Shown here one piece after another: positions 43,734 through 52,470 of a stretch of 64,000 nucleotides of DNA. The DNA lies in NCBI GenBank assembly GCA_964432595.1, contig CAYSOF010000007.1:124001-188000 (forward strand), written 5' to 3'. The stretch is from DASYLJ01 sp964432595 (GTDB lineage: Bacteria > Desulfobacterota > Binatia > DP-6). Numbering within the stretch: the first letter of the stretch is position 1; every line of letters starts with the position of its first letter. Both the position numbers and the translations under genes were made by a program. The notes beneath the pieces were generated by a model that saw only the letters and a list, made by a program, of their open reading frames with translations, was not told where the DNA came from and ran no database searches.

Positions 43734-44674
43734 GCCGAGGCCAGCACCTTGTCCGTCGCCTCGACGAGCTCCTGCACGTGCGAGACGGAGACGTCGAGCG
43801 CCTTCTTCTCGTCGGCGGTGAGCGCGATCTCGAAGACCTTCTCGACGCCGCCCGCGCCGATCTGCACCGGCACGCCGACGTAGAAGCCCTTCACCCCGTA
43901 CTCGCCCTCGAGCAGCGCCGCGCACGGAAGGACCGACTTCTTGTCCTTCAGGTACGCCTCGGCCATCTCGATGGCCGAATGCGCCGGCGAGTAGAACGCG
44001 GAGCCGGTCTTCAGCAGCGCGACGACCTCGCCGCCCGCGCCGCGGACGCGCTTCTCGATGGCGTCGAGGCGGTCGGCCTTGATGAGCGACGCGACCGGGA
44101 TGCCGTTCACCGTCGTGTGGCTGCGGATCGGCACCATGTCGTCGCCGTGGCCACCGAGCACCATGGCCGACACGCTCTTCACGGACACGCCGAGCTCCCA
44201 CGCGAGGAACGTCCGGTAGCGCCCGGAGTCGAGCACGCCCGCCATGCCGACGACCTGGTTCTTCGGGAAGCCGGTCGTGCGCTTCATCAGCGTGACCATC
44301 GCGTCGAGCGGATTCGAGACGACGATGACGAACGCTTTCGGCGCGTGCTGCTTGATGTTCTCGGCGACGGTCTCGACGATCTTCGCGTTGATCCCGATCA
44401 GGTCGTCGCGGCTCATGCCCGGCTTGCGCGCGACGCCGGCCGTGACGATGCAGACGTCGGCGCCCGCGATGTCGGCGTAGTCGTTCGTGCCCTTCAGCGT
44501 GCAGTCGAAGCCCTCGACGGGGCCGGCGGCCGCGAGGTCGAGCGCCTTGCCCTGCGGCAGGCCCTCCACCACGTCGAACAGGACGACGTCGCCGAGGCCC
44601 TTCAACGCGCAGAGGTGGGCCAGGGTGCCGCCGATCATACCGGCGCCGATGAGTGCGATCTTCTTGCGAGCCAT
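43730..44674 (-). CDS. mdh: Malate dehydrogenase, LDH-like type
   Basis: 314 aa. KKIALIGAGMIGGTLAHLCA is the NAD-binding motif, VTAGVARKPGMSRDDLIGIN and SNPLDAMVTLMKRTTGFP carry the arginines that bind malate, and GGHGDDMVPIRSHT contains the catalytic histidine. ATG at 44674 preferred over TTG at 44683 because GGGGAG is at proper spacing. First gene of mdh-sucC-sucD-ndk. Confidence 0.95.
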   Translation of the reverse strand: MARKKIALIGAGMIGGTLAHLCALKGLGDVVLFDVVEGLPQGKALDLAAAGPVEGFDCTLKGTNDYADIAGADVCIVTAGVARKPGMSRDDLIGINAKIVETVAENIKQHAPKAFVIVVSNPLDAMVTLMKRTTGFPKNQVVGMAGVLDSGRYRTFLAWELGVSVKSVSAMVLGGHGDDMVPIRSHTTVNGIPVASLIKADRLDAIEKRVRGAGGEVVALLKTGSAFYSPAHSAIEMAEAYLKDKKSVLPCAALLEGEYGVKGFYVGVPVQIGAGGVEKVFEIALTADEKKALDVSVSHVQELVEATDKVLASA

Positions 44675-44794
44675 GCTGTGCAACTCCCCGAGGGTGTTTT
44701 CGGCGGGGGAGCCAGAGGCCCCGCTCCGGCCGGGCGTGAAGAGGCTTCACAAACAAGAAATCGCCCGGCGGTGCAAGGAGGCGCACGCGGATGG
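44675..44794. other. Intergenic leader region of mdh
   Basis: 120 bases without a gene upstream of mdh. On the minus strand it has a less GC-rich patch around 44725-44765 (GATTTCTTGTTTGTGAAG) and a small hairpin GTGAAG-CCT-CTTCAC. A weak TTGCAC with 17-base spacing to TTTGTG could be the promoter of the mdh-sucCD-ndk unit. No stronger match is seen. Confidence 0.35.
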
Positions 44795-45032
44795 TCAGGA
44801 ATCCGGAGAGTCGAACAGCAGCGCCTGCACCTCCCCGGCGGAACCAGGAAGACACGGTCGGCGCCGGCGACGATTCCTTCCTGACCCGGCCGCAGCGTCG
44901 CGACGACGGCTGCCCCCTCCGGCGTTCCGTCGGACTGGAGGCATAGCCTGCCGTCGATGACGAGCTGGGTCTCGAGCCCGGTGCCCCCCGCGGCTCACGG
45001 GTGGCAACGTACTGCCCCCACGCGGTGGTCAA
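44795..45032 (-). pseudogene. Frameshifted small beta-rich (cupin-like) protein
   Basis: The minus strand carries coding-like sequence with high G/C in third positions spread over three frames. It starts near TTG 45032 (LTTAWGQYVATREPRG), continues as ETQLVIDGRLCLQSDGTPEG and GADRVFLVPPG, and ends EVQALLFDSPDS. Two runs of G (near 44991 and 44831) are each one base too short to join the frames. The pattern of beta strands resembles a small cupin. This could be a decayed gene or two homopolymer errors. It directly follows the methyltransferase stop. Confidence 0.4.
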
Positions 45033-45055
45033 CGAAATGGACGCGCCTCTGTGGG

Positions 45056-46162
45056 TCAGCCCGCCGGAACGGCGAGCAGCTTCACGCCCGACGTCCCGAG
45101 GCTCGAGACCGGCAGGTGGGCGAGCGCCTCGGGAATGACCGTCGGCTCGGCATGCAGGTGCACGCGCGCGATGCGGAAGCCGGCCGCCGTGAGCGCGCGC
45201 TGCAGGTCGTCGACGGTCATCCGGTTCAGGCGCCGGTACTCGTCGAGCATCGCCTCGCCGAACGCGGCGCCCGCCGGCGTGCGCTTCCGCACCTCCGCCT
45301 CCACGGACGCGGCGTCGCGGAGCAGATGGACGAAGCCCTCGGGAAACCAGTCCCACAGATGCGAGCCGTGCGCGGAATGATACAGGGGCCAGACCTGCAC
45401 CATGAGCGCGCCGTCCGGACGCAGGACGCGACGGATCTCCCGCGCCACCGCCGTCGGATCGAGCATGTGCTCGAATGCCGACCACGAGAACACCACGTCG
45501 AACTCGCCGTCCGTCGCCGGCAGCGCGCGCTCGCCGCACGTGCGGAACTCGAGCGTCTCGGGGACGGCTGGCACGCCGTGCTGCTGGGCCAGCCCCGCCA
45601 GATGCTCCACGTCGTGCGGCTTGATGTCGAAGCCGACGAGCCGCGCAGGCCGAGCCCGGTGCATCACGCCCAGGTCGAGAATCCCGTCGCCGCAACCGAT
45701 GTCGGCGACCGTGCGCCCCTCGACTGCGACGCCGCACCACTCGAGGAAGCGGAGCACGTCGTCCGCGGCGCCGCGGTAGAGGCTCTGGAACCAGGTGGCG
45801 CTCTCAGGGGCCGACGTGGCCATCAGGACGTGCTCCAACGACTGTCCGCGCCGACCGCCGAAGAGCGGCGTCACCGTCACCCGTCGCGGCACGACACCCG
45901 GTCCGCCGGGCAGCGTTGCACGGATCAGGAAACGCGCGCGCTCGGCGCCGCGTATCCCCGGATGGGCCGCCTGCACGTCGGGACTCGGCAGACGCGACTC
46001 GAGCGACATGGCGCCGACCGCGGTGCCGTCGCATTGCACCTCGAAGGCATCGACGGCGGCGCCGCTCGACGTCACGACCCACCCACGCACGAGGAGCGCG
46101 GCGTCGGCCGGGTTCACCGCGGCGATCTCGAGGAACCCTTCGCTCGCCACGGGCTCACGCAT
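45056..46162 (-). CDS. SAM-dependent methyltransferase with N-terminal beta domain
   Basis: 368 aa. The first ~115 residues are a beta-rich domain (AALLVRGWVVTSSGAAVDAF), as found in some glycan-linked methyltransferases. The class I core follows: VADIGCGDGILDLGVM, FDVVFSWSAFEHMLDPTAVA and VLRPDGALMVQVWPL. It sits between icd and mdh although its closest functional relatives are in polysaccharide loci, so it may belong with the cluster starting at 47.6 kb. Confidence 0.8.
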   Translation of the reverse strand: MREPVASEGFLEIAAVNPADAALLVRGWVVTSSGAAVDAFEVQCDGTAVGAMSLESRLPSPDVQAAHPGIRGAERARFLIRATLPGGPGVVPRRVTVTPLFGGRRGQSLEHVLMATSAPESATWFQSLYRGAADDVLRFLEWCGVAVEGRTVADIGCGDGILDLGVMHRARPARLVGFDIKPHDVEHLAGLAQQHGVPAVPETLEFRTCGERALPATDGEFDVVFSWSAFEHMLDPTAVAREIRRVLRPDGALMVQVWPLYHSAHGSHLWDWFPEGFVHLLRDAASVEAEVRKRTPAGAAFGEAMLDEYRRLNRMTVDDLQRALTAAGFRIARVHLHAEPTVIPEALAHLPVSSLGTSGVKLLAVPAG

Positions 46163-46186
46163 CGCCCACCACCGTCCGCAGCGCGG

Positions 46187-47581
46187 TCACATGTGCTCGA
46201 TGATCGCGTCGCCGAAGCCCGAGCACGACACGAGCGTCGCACCCTCCATCAAGCGATGAAAGTCGTAGGTGACCGTCTTCGCCCCGATCGCCCCTTCCAC
46301 GCCCTTGATGATGAGATCGGCCGCCTCGTCCCAGCCCATGTGGCGGAGCATCATCTCGCCCGAGAGGATCACCGAGCCCGGGTTCACCTTGTCGAGGTTC
46401 GCGTACTTCGGCGCGGTGCCGTGCGTCGCCTCGAAGATGGCGTGCCCCGTGACGTAGTTGATGTTGCCGCCCGGGGCGATGCCGATGCCGCCCACCTGCG
46501 CGGCGAGCGCGTCGGACAGGTAGTCGCCGTTCAGGTTCAGCGTCGCGATGACGTCGAAGTCCTTCGGCCGCGTCAGCACCTGCTGCAGCGTGATGTCGGC
46601 GATCGCGTCGCGGATCATCAGCTTCTGCTTCCACTTGCCGCCGCCGTGCGTGTCCCACAGCGCGAGCGCCGCCTCGACGTCCTTCTTCACCGACGCCTGC
46701 TGGTCGGGCGTCATCATGTCGTACCCGGGGTCGATCTCGCGCGCGTTCTGCTCGACGGTGATGTCGGCCTTCGCCTCGCGGTTGCCGAGGATCCAGCTCT
46801 CGCGCTCGGTCACGACCTGACCGCGGAAGTCGCGCACCGCCAGCGCGTAGCCCCACTCGCGGAACGCGCCCTCGGTGAACTTCATGATGTTGCCCTTGTG
46901 CACCAGCGTGACGCTGCGCCGCTTGTGGCGGAGCGCGTACTCGATGGCCGCGCGCACGAGCCGCTCGGTCCCGTCGCGCGAAACCGGCTTCACGCCGATA
47001 CCGCTCGTCTGCGGGAAGCGGATCTTCTTGACGCCCATTTCCTTCTCGAGGAACGCGATGATCTTCTTCGCCTCGGCGCTCTCCGCCGCCCACTCGACGC
47101 CGGCGTAGATGTCCTCGGTGTTCTCGCGGAAGATCACCATGTCGACCTGGTCGGGGCGCTTCACCGGGCTCGGCACGCCCGTGAACCAGCGCACCGGCCG
47201 CAGACAGACGTACAGGTCGAGCATCTGGCGGAGCGTGACGTTCAGCGAGCGGATGCCGCCGCCGATGGGCGTCGTCAGCGGGCCCTTGATACCGACGAGG
47301 AACTCCTTGAACGCGGCGACCGTGTCGTCCGGCAGCCAGTTCTTGAAGCGGTTGAACGCCTTCTCGCCGGCGAACACCTCCATCCACGCGATCTCGCGCT
47401 TGCCGTGGTAGGCCTTCGCCACCGCCGCGTCGAACACCGCCTGGCTCGCCCGCCAGATGTCGGGGCCGGTCCCGTCGCCCTCGATGTAGGGCACGATGGG
47501 ACGATGGGGGACCTGGAGCTTGCCGCCCGCGATCGTGATCGGATCGCCGGACGGAACGATGACGTCGGTGTACTCGGCCAT
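46187..47581 (-). CDS. icd: Isocitrate dehydrogenase (NADP+)
   Basis: 464 aa. Oxidative decarboxylation of isocitrate to 2-oxoglutarate. PYIEGDGTGPDIW, SLNVTLRQMLDLYVCLRPVR with the substrate-binding Ser and Arg residues, VIFRENTEDIYAGVEW, and NLNGDYLSDALAAQVGGIGI with GTAPKYANLDKVNPGS are typical of the dimeric E. coli-type enzyme. An insertion of about 50 residues (around 258-315) makes it longer than the 416-aa E. coli protein. Confidence 0.95.
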   Translation of the reverse strand: MAEYTDVIVPSGDPITIAGGKLQVPHRPIVPYIEGDGTGPDIWRASQAVFDAAVAKAYHGKREIAWMEVFAGEKAFNRFKNWLPDDTVAAFKEFLVGIKGPLTTPIGGGIRSLNVTLRQMLDLYVCLRPVRWFTGVPSPVKRPDQVDMVIFRENTEDIYAGVEWAAESAEAKKIIAFLEKEMGVKKIRFPQTSGIGVKPVSRDGTERLVRAAIEYALRHKRRSVTLVHKGNIMKFTEGAFREWGYALAVRDFRGQVVTERESWILGNREAKADITVEQNAREIDPGYDMMTPDQQASVKKDVEAALALWDTHGGGKWKQKLMIRDAIADITLQQVLTRPKDFDVIATLNLNGDYLSDALAAQVGGIGIAPGGNINYVTGHAIFEATHGTAPKYANLDKVNPGSVILSGEMMLRHMGWDEAADLIIKGVEGAIGAKTVTYDFHRLMEGATLVSCSGFGDAIIEHM

Positions 47582-47630
47582 GTCGGGTGGTCAAACCGAA
47601 AAAACGCCCCCCGCGCAAGGCCGCTTTCGT

Positions 47631-48824
47631 TCACGTCCGACGCAGCACCGCGACGTGCTCGTCGAACTCCTTGCCCGGATTGCGCGCCAGCTCGACGACC
47701 ACGGCGCCCATCCGGTCACACACGTGCCGCAGCAGCGCGGAGAACGTCGCGTCGTCGAAGACGTGGAAATGGATGCTGTAGCGCTGCGCGACCCATCGCT
47801 CCGTGAGCGCCGCGCGCTCGTCACCGGCGAGCGCCGCGTGCGCGCTCGCCACGTACTCGGCGTAGTGCGCACGATGCATCGCCGTCCGATCGAGCCGCGG
47901 GTCGTGATCGTCGACGTGATGCGATAGCGGCGTCACCGGGCGACCGCGATCCAACGGGTTGCTCGCATCCGGCACCGACACGTAGACCACCCCGCCCGGC
48001 CGCACGACGCGCAGCATCTCCTCGAGCCCGGCGATCGCGTCCTCGGCATGCTCGAGGAGGTGATTGCCGATGTAGAAGTCGACACCGCCGTCGGCGATCG
48101 GCAGCCGGTGCACGTCACCGATCACCTCCGGACGCGTCAACCGGTAGCGCGCCAGCTCCGGATAGTGCCGTCGGGCCTCGGCCGTCCCCAGTCGGTCGAC
48201 GTAGACGACGCGCGTGCCGCGGCGCACCCGCAGCGGGTTCTGCAGCGCGCCGCACTCGACGCCGACGCCCCGCACGTATCGCTTCGCGAGCGGCCAGCGC
48301 GCGTCGGCGCGCTCCAGTTGCGCGAGATCGCCGACGAGCGCCAGCGTCCCGAGCGACGCCAGCGCGGCGCCGTCGCTCGCGGTGACGCTCAGCGCATCGA
48401 CCGCGGGCGCCCGGCGCCAGCGGCTGCGCGCGAGATCGACGACGTACGTGCGCGGCCGGCCGTCGGCCGTGATGCGCCAGGAGACCCCGTCGGGGCGTCC
48501 GCCGGGGCCGGTCCACCCGAATCGCGCCCCGGCGCGCCGCGCGCCGCCGACGACCGCCAGGTCCCGGGCCACGAGCCACCGCCAGTGGAGCGGAACGATG
48601 CCGCCGCCCTCCATCGCCGCCAGCTGCGGCGCGCCCGTCGCGAGGACGCGGGCGACGGGACGCTCCTCGCTGATCCAGCGCTCGCCCCGCCGCGCGACCG
48701 CGTCGAGCACCGCTTCGAATTTGTCCGGCCCCGCCGGCCACCCGGTCACCCGCCGCGTCAGCCCGCGCGCCGCACGGAGCAGCTGCCAGACCTGCCGCGC
48801 CGGCGCCCAGGTCGGCGGCGTCAT
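47631..48824 (-). CDS. Methyltransferase of the polysaccharide cluster
   Basis: 397 aa. The first ~190 residues are an unassigned basic region; the C-terminal half is a class I methyltransferase-like fold with VYVDRLGTAEARRHYPELAR, DFYIGNHLLEHAEDAIAGLE and VRPGGVVYVSVPDA. The usual glycine-rich motif I is weak (GVECGALQNPLRV), so activity is uncertain. Four bases after the ABC ATPase, so part of the exporter unit. Confidence 0.7.
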   Translation of the reverse strand: MTPPTWAPARQVWQLLRAARGLTRRVTGWPAGPDKFEAVLDAVARRGERWISEERPVARVLATGAPQLAAMEGGGIVPLHWRWLVARDLAVVGGARRAGARFGWTGPGGRPDGVSWRITADGRPRTYVVDLARSRWRRAPAVDALSVTASDGAALASLGTLALVGDLAQLERADARWPLAKRYVRGVGVECGALQNPLRVRRGTRVVYVDRLGTAEARRHYPELARYRLTRPEVIGDVHRLPIADGGVDFYIGNHLLEHAEDAIAGLEEMLRVVRPGGVVYVSVPDASNPLDRGRPVTPLSHHVDDHDPRLDRTAMHRAHYAEYVASAHAALAGDERAALTERWVAQRYSIHFHVFDDATFSALLRHVCDRMGAVVVELARNPGKEFDEHVAVLRRT

Positions 48825-48828
48825 CCGT

Positions 48829-49629
48829 TCACGCGCGTGCCTCGACCGGCGCAGGCGCCGCGGCGCTTTCGCCGCTGACGAACGCCTCGAACGCCGCCGT
48901 CACCTCGGCCGCCGGCCCATCGGCCCGCACCGTGCCGCCGTCGAGCCAGATGGCGCGATGACAGAGCTCGCGGACGACGTTCATCGAGTGGGACACGAGG
49001 ATGAACGTCACGCCCTGCTTCCGGAAGCGATTCATGCGCTCCGCGCACTTCTGCTGGAAGCCGACGTCGCCGACCGACAGCACCTCGTCGAGCAGCAGGA
49101 CCTCCGGCTCGACGTCGGTGGCGATCGCGAAGCCGAGCCGCGCGACCATGCCGGTCGAGTACGTGCGCAGCGGCGCGTCGATGAACTCGCCGAGCTCCGC
49201 GAACGCGACGATGTCGTCGAACCGCTTGGCCATGTACTTCCGGCTCTGCCCGAGGAGCGCGCCGTTCAGGAAGACGTTCTCGCGGCCGGAGAGCTCGGGA
49301 TCGAACCCCGCGCCCAGCTCGAGCAGCGGCACGAGCCGGCCGTCCGTCCGCACGGTGCCCTCGCGCGGGCGCAGCACCCGCGCGATGACCTTGAGCAGCG
49401 TCGTCTTCCCGGCCCCGTTGCGTCCGATGATGGCGACCGCCTCACCGTGCTGGATCTGCAGGCTGACGTCGGTCAGCGCACGGAACTCGCGCCATTCGAG
49501 CTGCCGGCGCAGCCAGCGGATCGCGAACTCCTTGAACGTCGGGATCCGCTGGTGCGGAACCGTGTAGCGGACCGAGACGTTCTGGATGTCGAGCGCGAGC
49601 GTGCTCGATGCCTCAGACGAGATAGGCAA
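48829..49629 (-). CDS. ABC transporter ATP-binding protein, polysaccharide export (Wzt-like)
   Basis: 266 aa. Walker A GRNGAGKTTLLKVIARVL, signature YSTGMVARLGFA and Walker B EVLLLDEVLSVGD; GAGFDPELSGRENVFLNGAL is typical of the O-antigen/teichoic export branch. It lacks the C-terminal glycan-binding domain of long Wzt proteins, so chain-end recognition is probably absent. The start is TTG at 49629, overlapping the permease gene by 17 bases. Confidence 0.92.
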   Translation of the reverse strand: MPISSEASSTLALDIQNVSVRYTVPHQRIPTFKEFAIRWLRRQLEWREFRALTDVSLQIQHGEAVAIIGRNGAGKTTLLKVIARVLRPREGTVRTDGRLVPLLELGAGFDPELSGRENVFLNGALLGQSRKYMAKRFDDIVAFAELGEFIDAPLRTYSTGMVARLGFAIATDVEPEVLLLDEVLSVGDVGFQQKCAERMNRFRKQGVTFILVSHSMNVVRELCHRAIWLDGGTVRADGPAAEVTAAFEAFVSGESAAAPAPVEARA

Positions 49630-50401
49630 TGCGGTCCACCCGGCGTTCGAAGACCCACCACCCGAATACCAGCAGGCCGACGCTCCACATCGTCGACCGC
49701 ACCAGGATCGACGCGTCCGGGAGGCTGCCCTGGAAGATCGGCATGCGGAACGTCTCGACGATCGGGTACAGCGGATTGGCGAGGATGATCCAGCGGAAGT
49801 GCTCCGGGACGACGTCGAGCGGATAGACGATCGGCGTCAGGTACATCCACGCGAGCAGCAGCGCGTTGTAGATCTGCACGACGTCGTTGAACTCGATGCA
49901 GACGCCCGCGAGCAGGAACGAGATGCCGAGCGAGAACATCGTCGCGATGACGATCGCCACCGGCACGAACAGCAGCGCGGGATGGAACGGGTGGCGCAGG
50001 ACGAGCATCAGCAGCGCCAGCGGCACGAGCGCGACGAGCAGGTTCACCAGCCCCGACAGCACCGTGGCCATGATGAAGATGGCTTTCGGGACGTAGACCT
50101 TCCGGATGAGCGGCGCGTAGGACAGGAGGCAGGCCGTGGACCACGACGTCGTCTGCGACACGAAGTTCCACAGCACGTACGCGGACAGGAAGTAGATGGT
50201 GAAATGTTCGATGCTGAACCGGAAGACCGACGCGAAGACGATCGAGAACACGATCATCATCAGGAGCGGGTTGAGCATCGTCCAGAGGACGCCCAGGACG
50301 GAGCGCTTGTACCGGACCTTCAAGTCGCGGGCGACGAGGGTCCACAGGAGGCTGCGGTACTGGACGACCTCGCGGCCTGCCCGCAGGAGCGACGCATCCA
50401 C
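49613..50401 (-). CDS. ABC transporter permease, polysaccharide export (Wzm-like)
   Basis: 262 aa with six predicted transmembrane helices. LLWTLVARDLKVRYKRSVLG and VLWTMLNPLLMMIVFSIVFA are hallmarks of the ABC-2 polysaccharide permease, and ILANPLYPIVETFRMPIF is near the C-terminus. Pairs with the adjacent ATPase to flip lipid-linked glycan across the inner membrane. Confidence 0.93.
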   Translation of the reverse strand: MDASLLRAGREVVQYRSLLWTLVARDLKVRYKRSVLGVLWTMLNPLLMMIVFSIVFASVFRFSIEHFTIYFLSAYVLWNFVSQTTSWSTACLLSYAPLIRKVYVPKAIFIMATVLSGLVNLLVALVPLALLMLVLRHPFHPALLFVPVAIVIATMFSLGISFLLAGVCIEFNDVVQIYNALLLAWMYLTPIVYPLDVVPEHFRWIILANPLYPIVETFRMPIFQGSLPDASILVRSTMWSVGLLVFGWWVFERRVDRIAYLV

Positions 50402-50416
50402 GGCTGTGAGCGGCTA

Positions 50417-51223
50417 TCAGAAGGGCTCTGGGCCGGCAACCATCCGCGTCGTGCCGTCGTCGGGCCGCGCCCGCACCGGCGGTGCGGCGGCGTCGCGCCG
50501 GCGGTAGTCGCCGCGCGTCAGCAGCTTCTCGAGCAGCACGATCAGGACGATGAAGAGGTACCGGCTGCCCTGCTCCTGCAGTCGGAGGCTCGACATGCCG
50601 ATCTTGCGCTGGTGCCACGAGATCGGAACGGTCTCGTACGAGTAGCCGCGCACCACCGCCTTCAGCGGCAGCTCCACCGTGAGGTTGAAATGCGGTGAGA
50701 GCAGCGGCCGGCACCCGTCGATGACGTGCGCACGGTACGCCTTGAACGCGTTCGTCACGTCGTTGAAGCGCAACCCGAACAGCATCCGCACGAACCAGTT
50801 GGCGACCCGGTTCACGACGAGCTTGCCGCGCGGATAGCCGAACACGCCGCCGCCCGGGACGAATCGCGATCCGAACGCGCACTCCGCCCCGTTGCGGAGC
50901 ACGTCGTAGTACTTGACGAGGTCGTCGGGGCTGTCCGACCCGTCGGCCATCATGATCGCCACCGCGTCGCCGGTGAACTCGTCGAGCCCGCGACGCACCG
51001 CCATGCCGAAGCCGTGCGGTCCGTCGTTGTGCACGAGCCGCACGCGCTCGTCGTCCCGCGCCCGCAGCCGGATCTCGGCGGGCGTGTCGTCCGAGCTGCC
51101 GTCGTCGACGACGACGATCTCGTACGGGACCTGCTCGCGCCGCAGACGCTGGCAGATGGCGTCGATGGTGAGACCGATGTTGCCGGCCTCGTTGCGCGCC
51201 GGGATGACGACTGACAGCTTCAC
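50417..51223 (-). CDS. Glycosyltransferase family 2 (DPM1-like)
   Basis: 268 aa. LSVVIPARNEAGNIGLTIDA, EIVVVDDGSSDDTP and IMMADGSDSPDDL give the GT-A nucleotide-sugar site; FNDVTNAFKAYRAHVIDGCR is typical of the dolichyl-phosphate-sugar branch. One hydrophobic segment near YLFIVLIVLLEKLL may anchor it. Diverges from the epimerase operon over 92 bases. Confidence 0.88.
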   Translation of the reverse strand: MKLSVVIPARNEAGNIGLTIDAICQRLRREQVPYEIVVVDDGSSDDTPAEIRLRARDDERVRLVHNDGPHGFGMAVRRGLDEFTGDAVAIMMADGSDSPDDLVKYYDVLRNGAECAFGSRFVPGGGVFGYPRGKLVVNRVANWFVRMLFGLRFNDVTNAFKAYRAHVIDGCRPLLSPHFNLTVELPLKAVVRGYSYETVPISWHQRKIGMSSLRLQEQGSRYLFIVLIVLLEKLLTRGDYRRRDAAAPPVRARPDDGTTRMVAGPEPF

Positions 51224-51315
51224 TCCGCGCTCGTAGACAACGGCGGCAACGATTGCAAGGCGCGCCCCTCGGCCGTTGAACCACTGCGCTCGAGTACGAT
51301 AGACGACGGTGGCCT

Positions 51316-52470
51316 ATGCGAGTTCTCGTGACCGGCGGTGCGGGCTTCATCGGTTCGTTCGTCGTCGACCGCCTCCTGGCCGCCGGCCATGCCGTCCGGG
51401 TGCTCGACAACCTCGACCCGCAGGTCCATCCGACGGGCCGTCCGAGCTACCTCGCGGCCGACGCCGAGCTCGTCGTGGGCGACGTCCGCGATCGCGCCGC
51501 CTGCGAAGCCGCCCTGGCCGGCACCGACGCCGTCGTACACGCCGCCGCCGCCGTCGGGGTGGCGCAATCGCTCTACCGGGTCGAGCACTACGTCGACGTG
51601 AACGTGCGCGGCACCGGCACCCTCCTCGACTGCCTCGCGGCCGACAAGGGCACGCGGCGCAAGCTGCTCGTGTTCACGTCGATGACGGGCTACGGCGAGG
51701 GCTGCTACCGGCGTCCGTCCGACGGCGCGCTGCTGCGGGTCGGCATCCGCTCCGCCGACGACATCGCCCGCTACGGCTGGGAGCCGGTCGATCCGACGAC
51801 CCACGAGCCGCTCGAGGCCGTGCCGACGACGGAGCAGGCGGAGCTGCTCGCGCGCAACGTCTACGCGCTCACCAAGCGGTACCAGGAAGAGCTCGCGCTG
51901 AGCCTGGGCGGCGTCTACGGCTTCCCGGTGGTGTGCCTGCGCCTCTTCAACGTCTACGGCCCGCGCCAGGCGCTGACGAACCCCTACACGGGCGTGCTCG
52001 CGATCTTCCTGAGCCGGCTCCTCGCCGGCGAAGCGCCCGTCGTCTACGAGGACGGTCGCCAGAGCCGCGACTTCATCTCGGTGCACGACGTCGCGGCGAC
52101 CGCGGTGCAGTGCCTCACCACCGACGGCGCCGACGGCCAGGTGCTGAACCTCGGCAGCGGCGTCGCGCGTTCCATCGCCGACATCGCGCGCGAGCTCGCG
52201 CCGCTGGCCGGCCGCCCCGAGCTGGCGCCGAAGGTCACCGGTCAGTTCCGCTCCGGCGACGTCCGCCACTGCACCGCCGACACCACACGAGCCCGTACGA
52301 TGATCGGCTTCACGCCGCGCGTCGGATGGAACGAGGGGCTCGCCGAGCTGCTCGGCTGGTGCCGCAGCACCGCCACCGACGACCGCTTCGGGCAGGCGCA
52401 GGACGAGCTCGCGACGCGCGGGCTCTTGAGCGGCGCCATGCCGACCGCCGCGGGAGCCTCGCAGTCATGA
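51316..52470 (+). CDS. NAD-dependent sugar epimerase/dehydratase
   Basis: 384-aa extended SDR. VTGGAGFIGSFVVDRLLAAG, FTSMTGYGEGCY with the catalytic Ser/Thr, and NVYALTKRYQEELAL with Tyr-x3-Lys intact. LRLFNVYGPRQALTNPYTGV matches UDP-glucose-epimerase relatives. An insertion after GYGEGCY may shape a larger substrate pocket. Overlaps the next gene by four bases (ATGA). Confidence 0.85.
   Translation: MRVLVTGGAGFIGSFVVDRLLAAGHAVRVLDNLDPQVHPTGRPSYLAADAELVVGDVRDRAACEAALAGTDAVVHAAAAVGVAQSLYRVEHYVDVNVRGTGTLLDCLAADKGTRRKLLVFTSMTGYGEGCYRRPSDGALLRVGIRSADDIARYGWEPVDPTTHEPLEAVPTTEQAELLARNVYALTKRYQEELALSLGGVYGFPVVCLRLFNVYGPRQALTNPYTGVLAIFLSRLLAGEAPVVYEDGRQSRDFISVHDVAATAVQCLTTDGADGQVLNLGSGVARSIADIARELAPLAGRPELAPKVTGQFRSGDVRHCTADTTRARTMIGFTPRVGWNEGLAELLGWCRSTATDDRFGQAQDELATRGLLSGAMPTAAGASQS

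Noticed and set aside
42567..45740. 1057-codon extension of sucC
   Set aside because: The upstream part is arginine-rich shadow sequence of mdh and the methyltransferase; the sucC start is the ATG at 43733.
51280..51315. Promoter upstream of the epimerase at 51316 (TTGAAC with ATAGAC)
   Set aside because: The -10 match is poor and several registers are equally good, so I did not list it.
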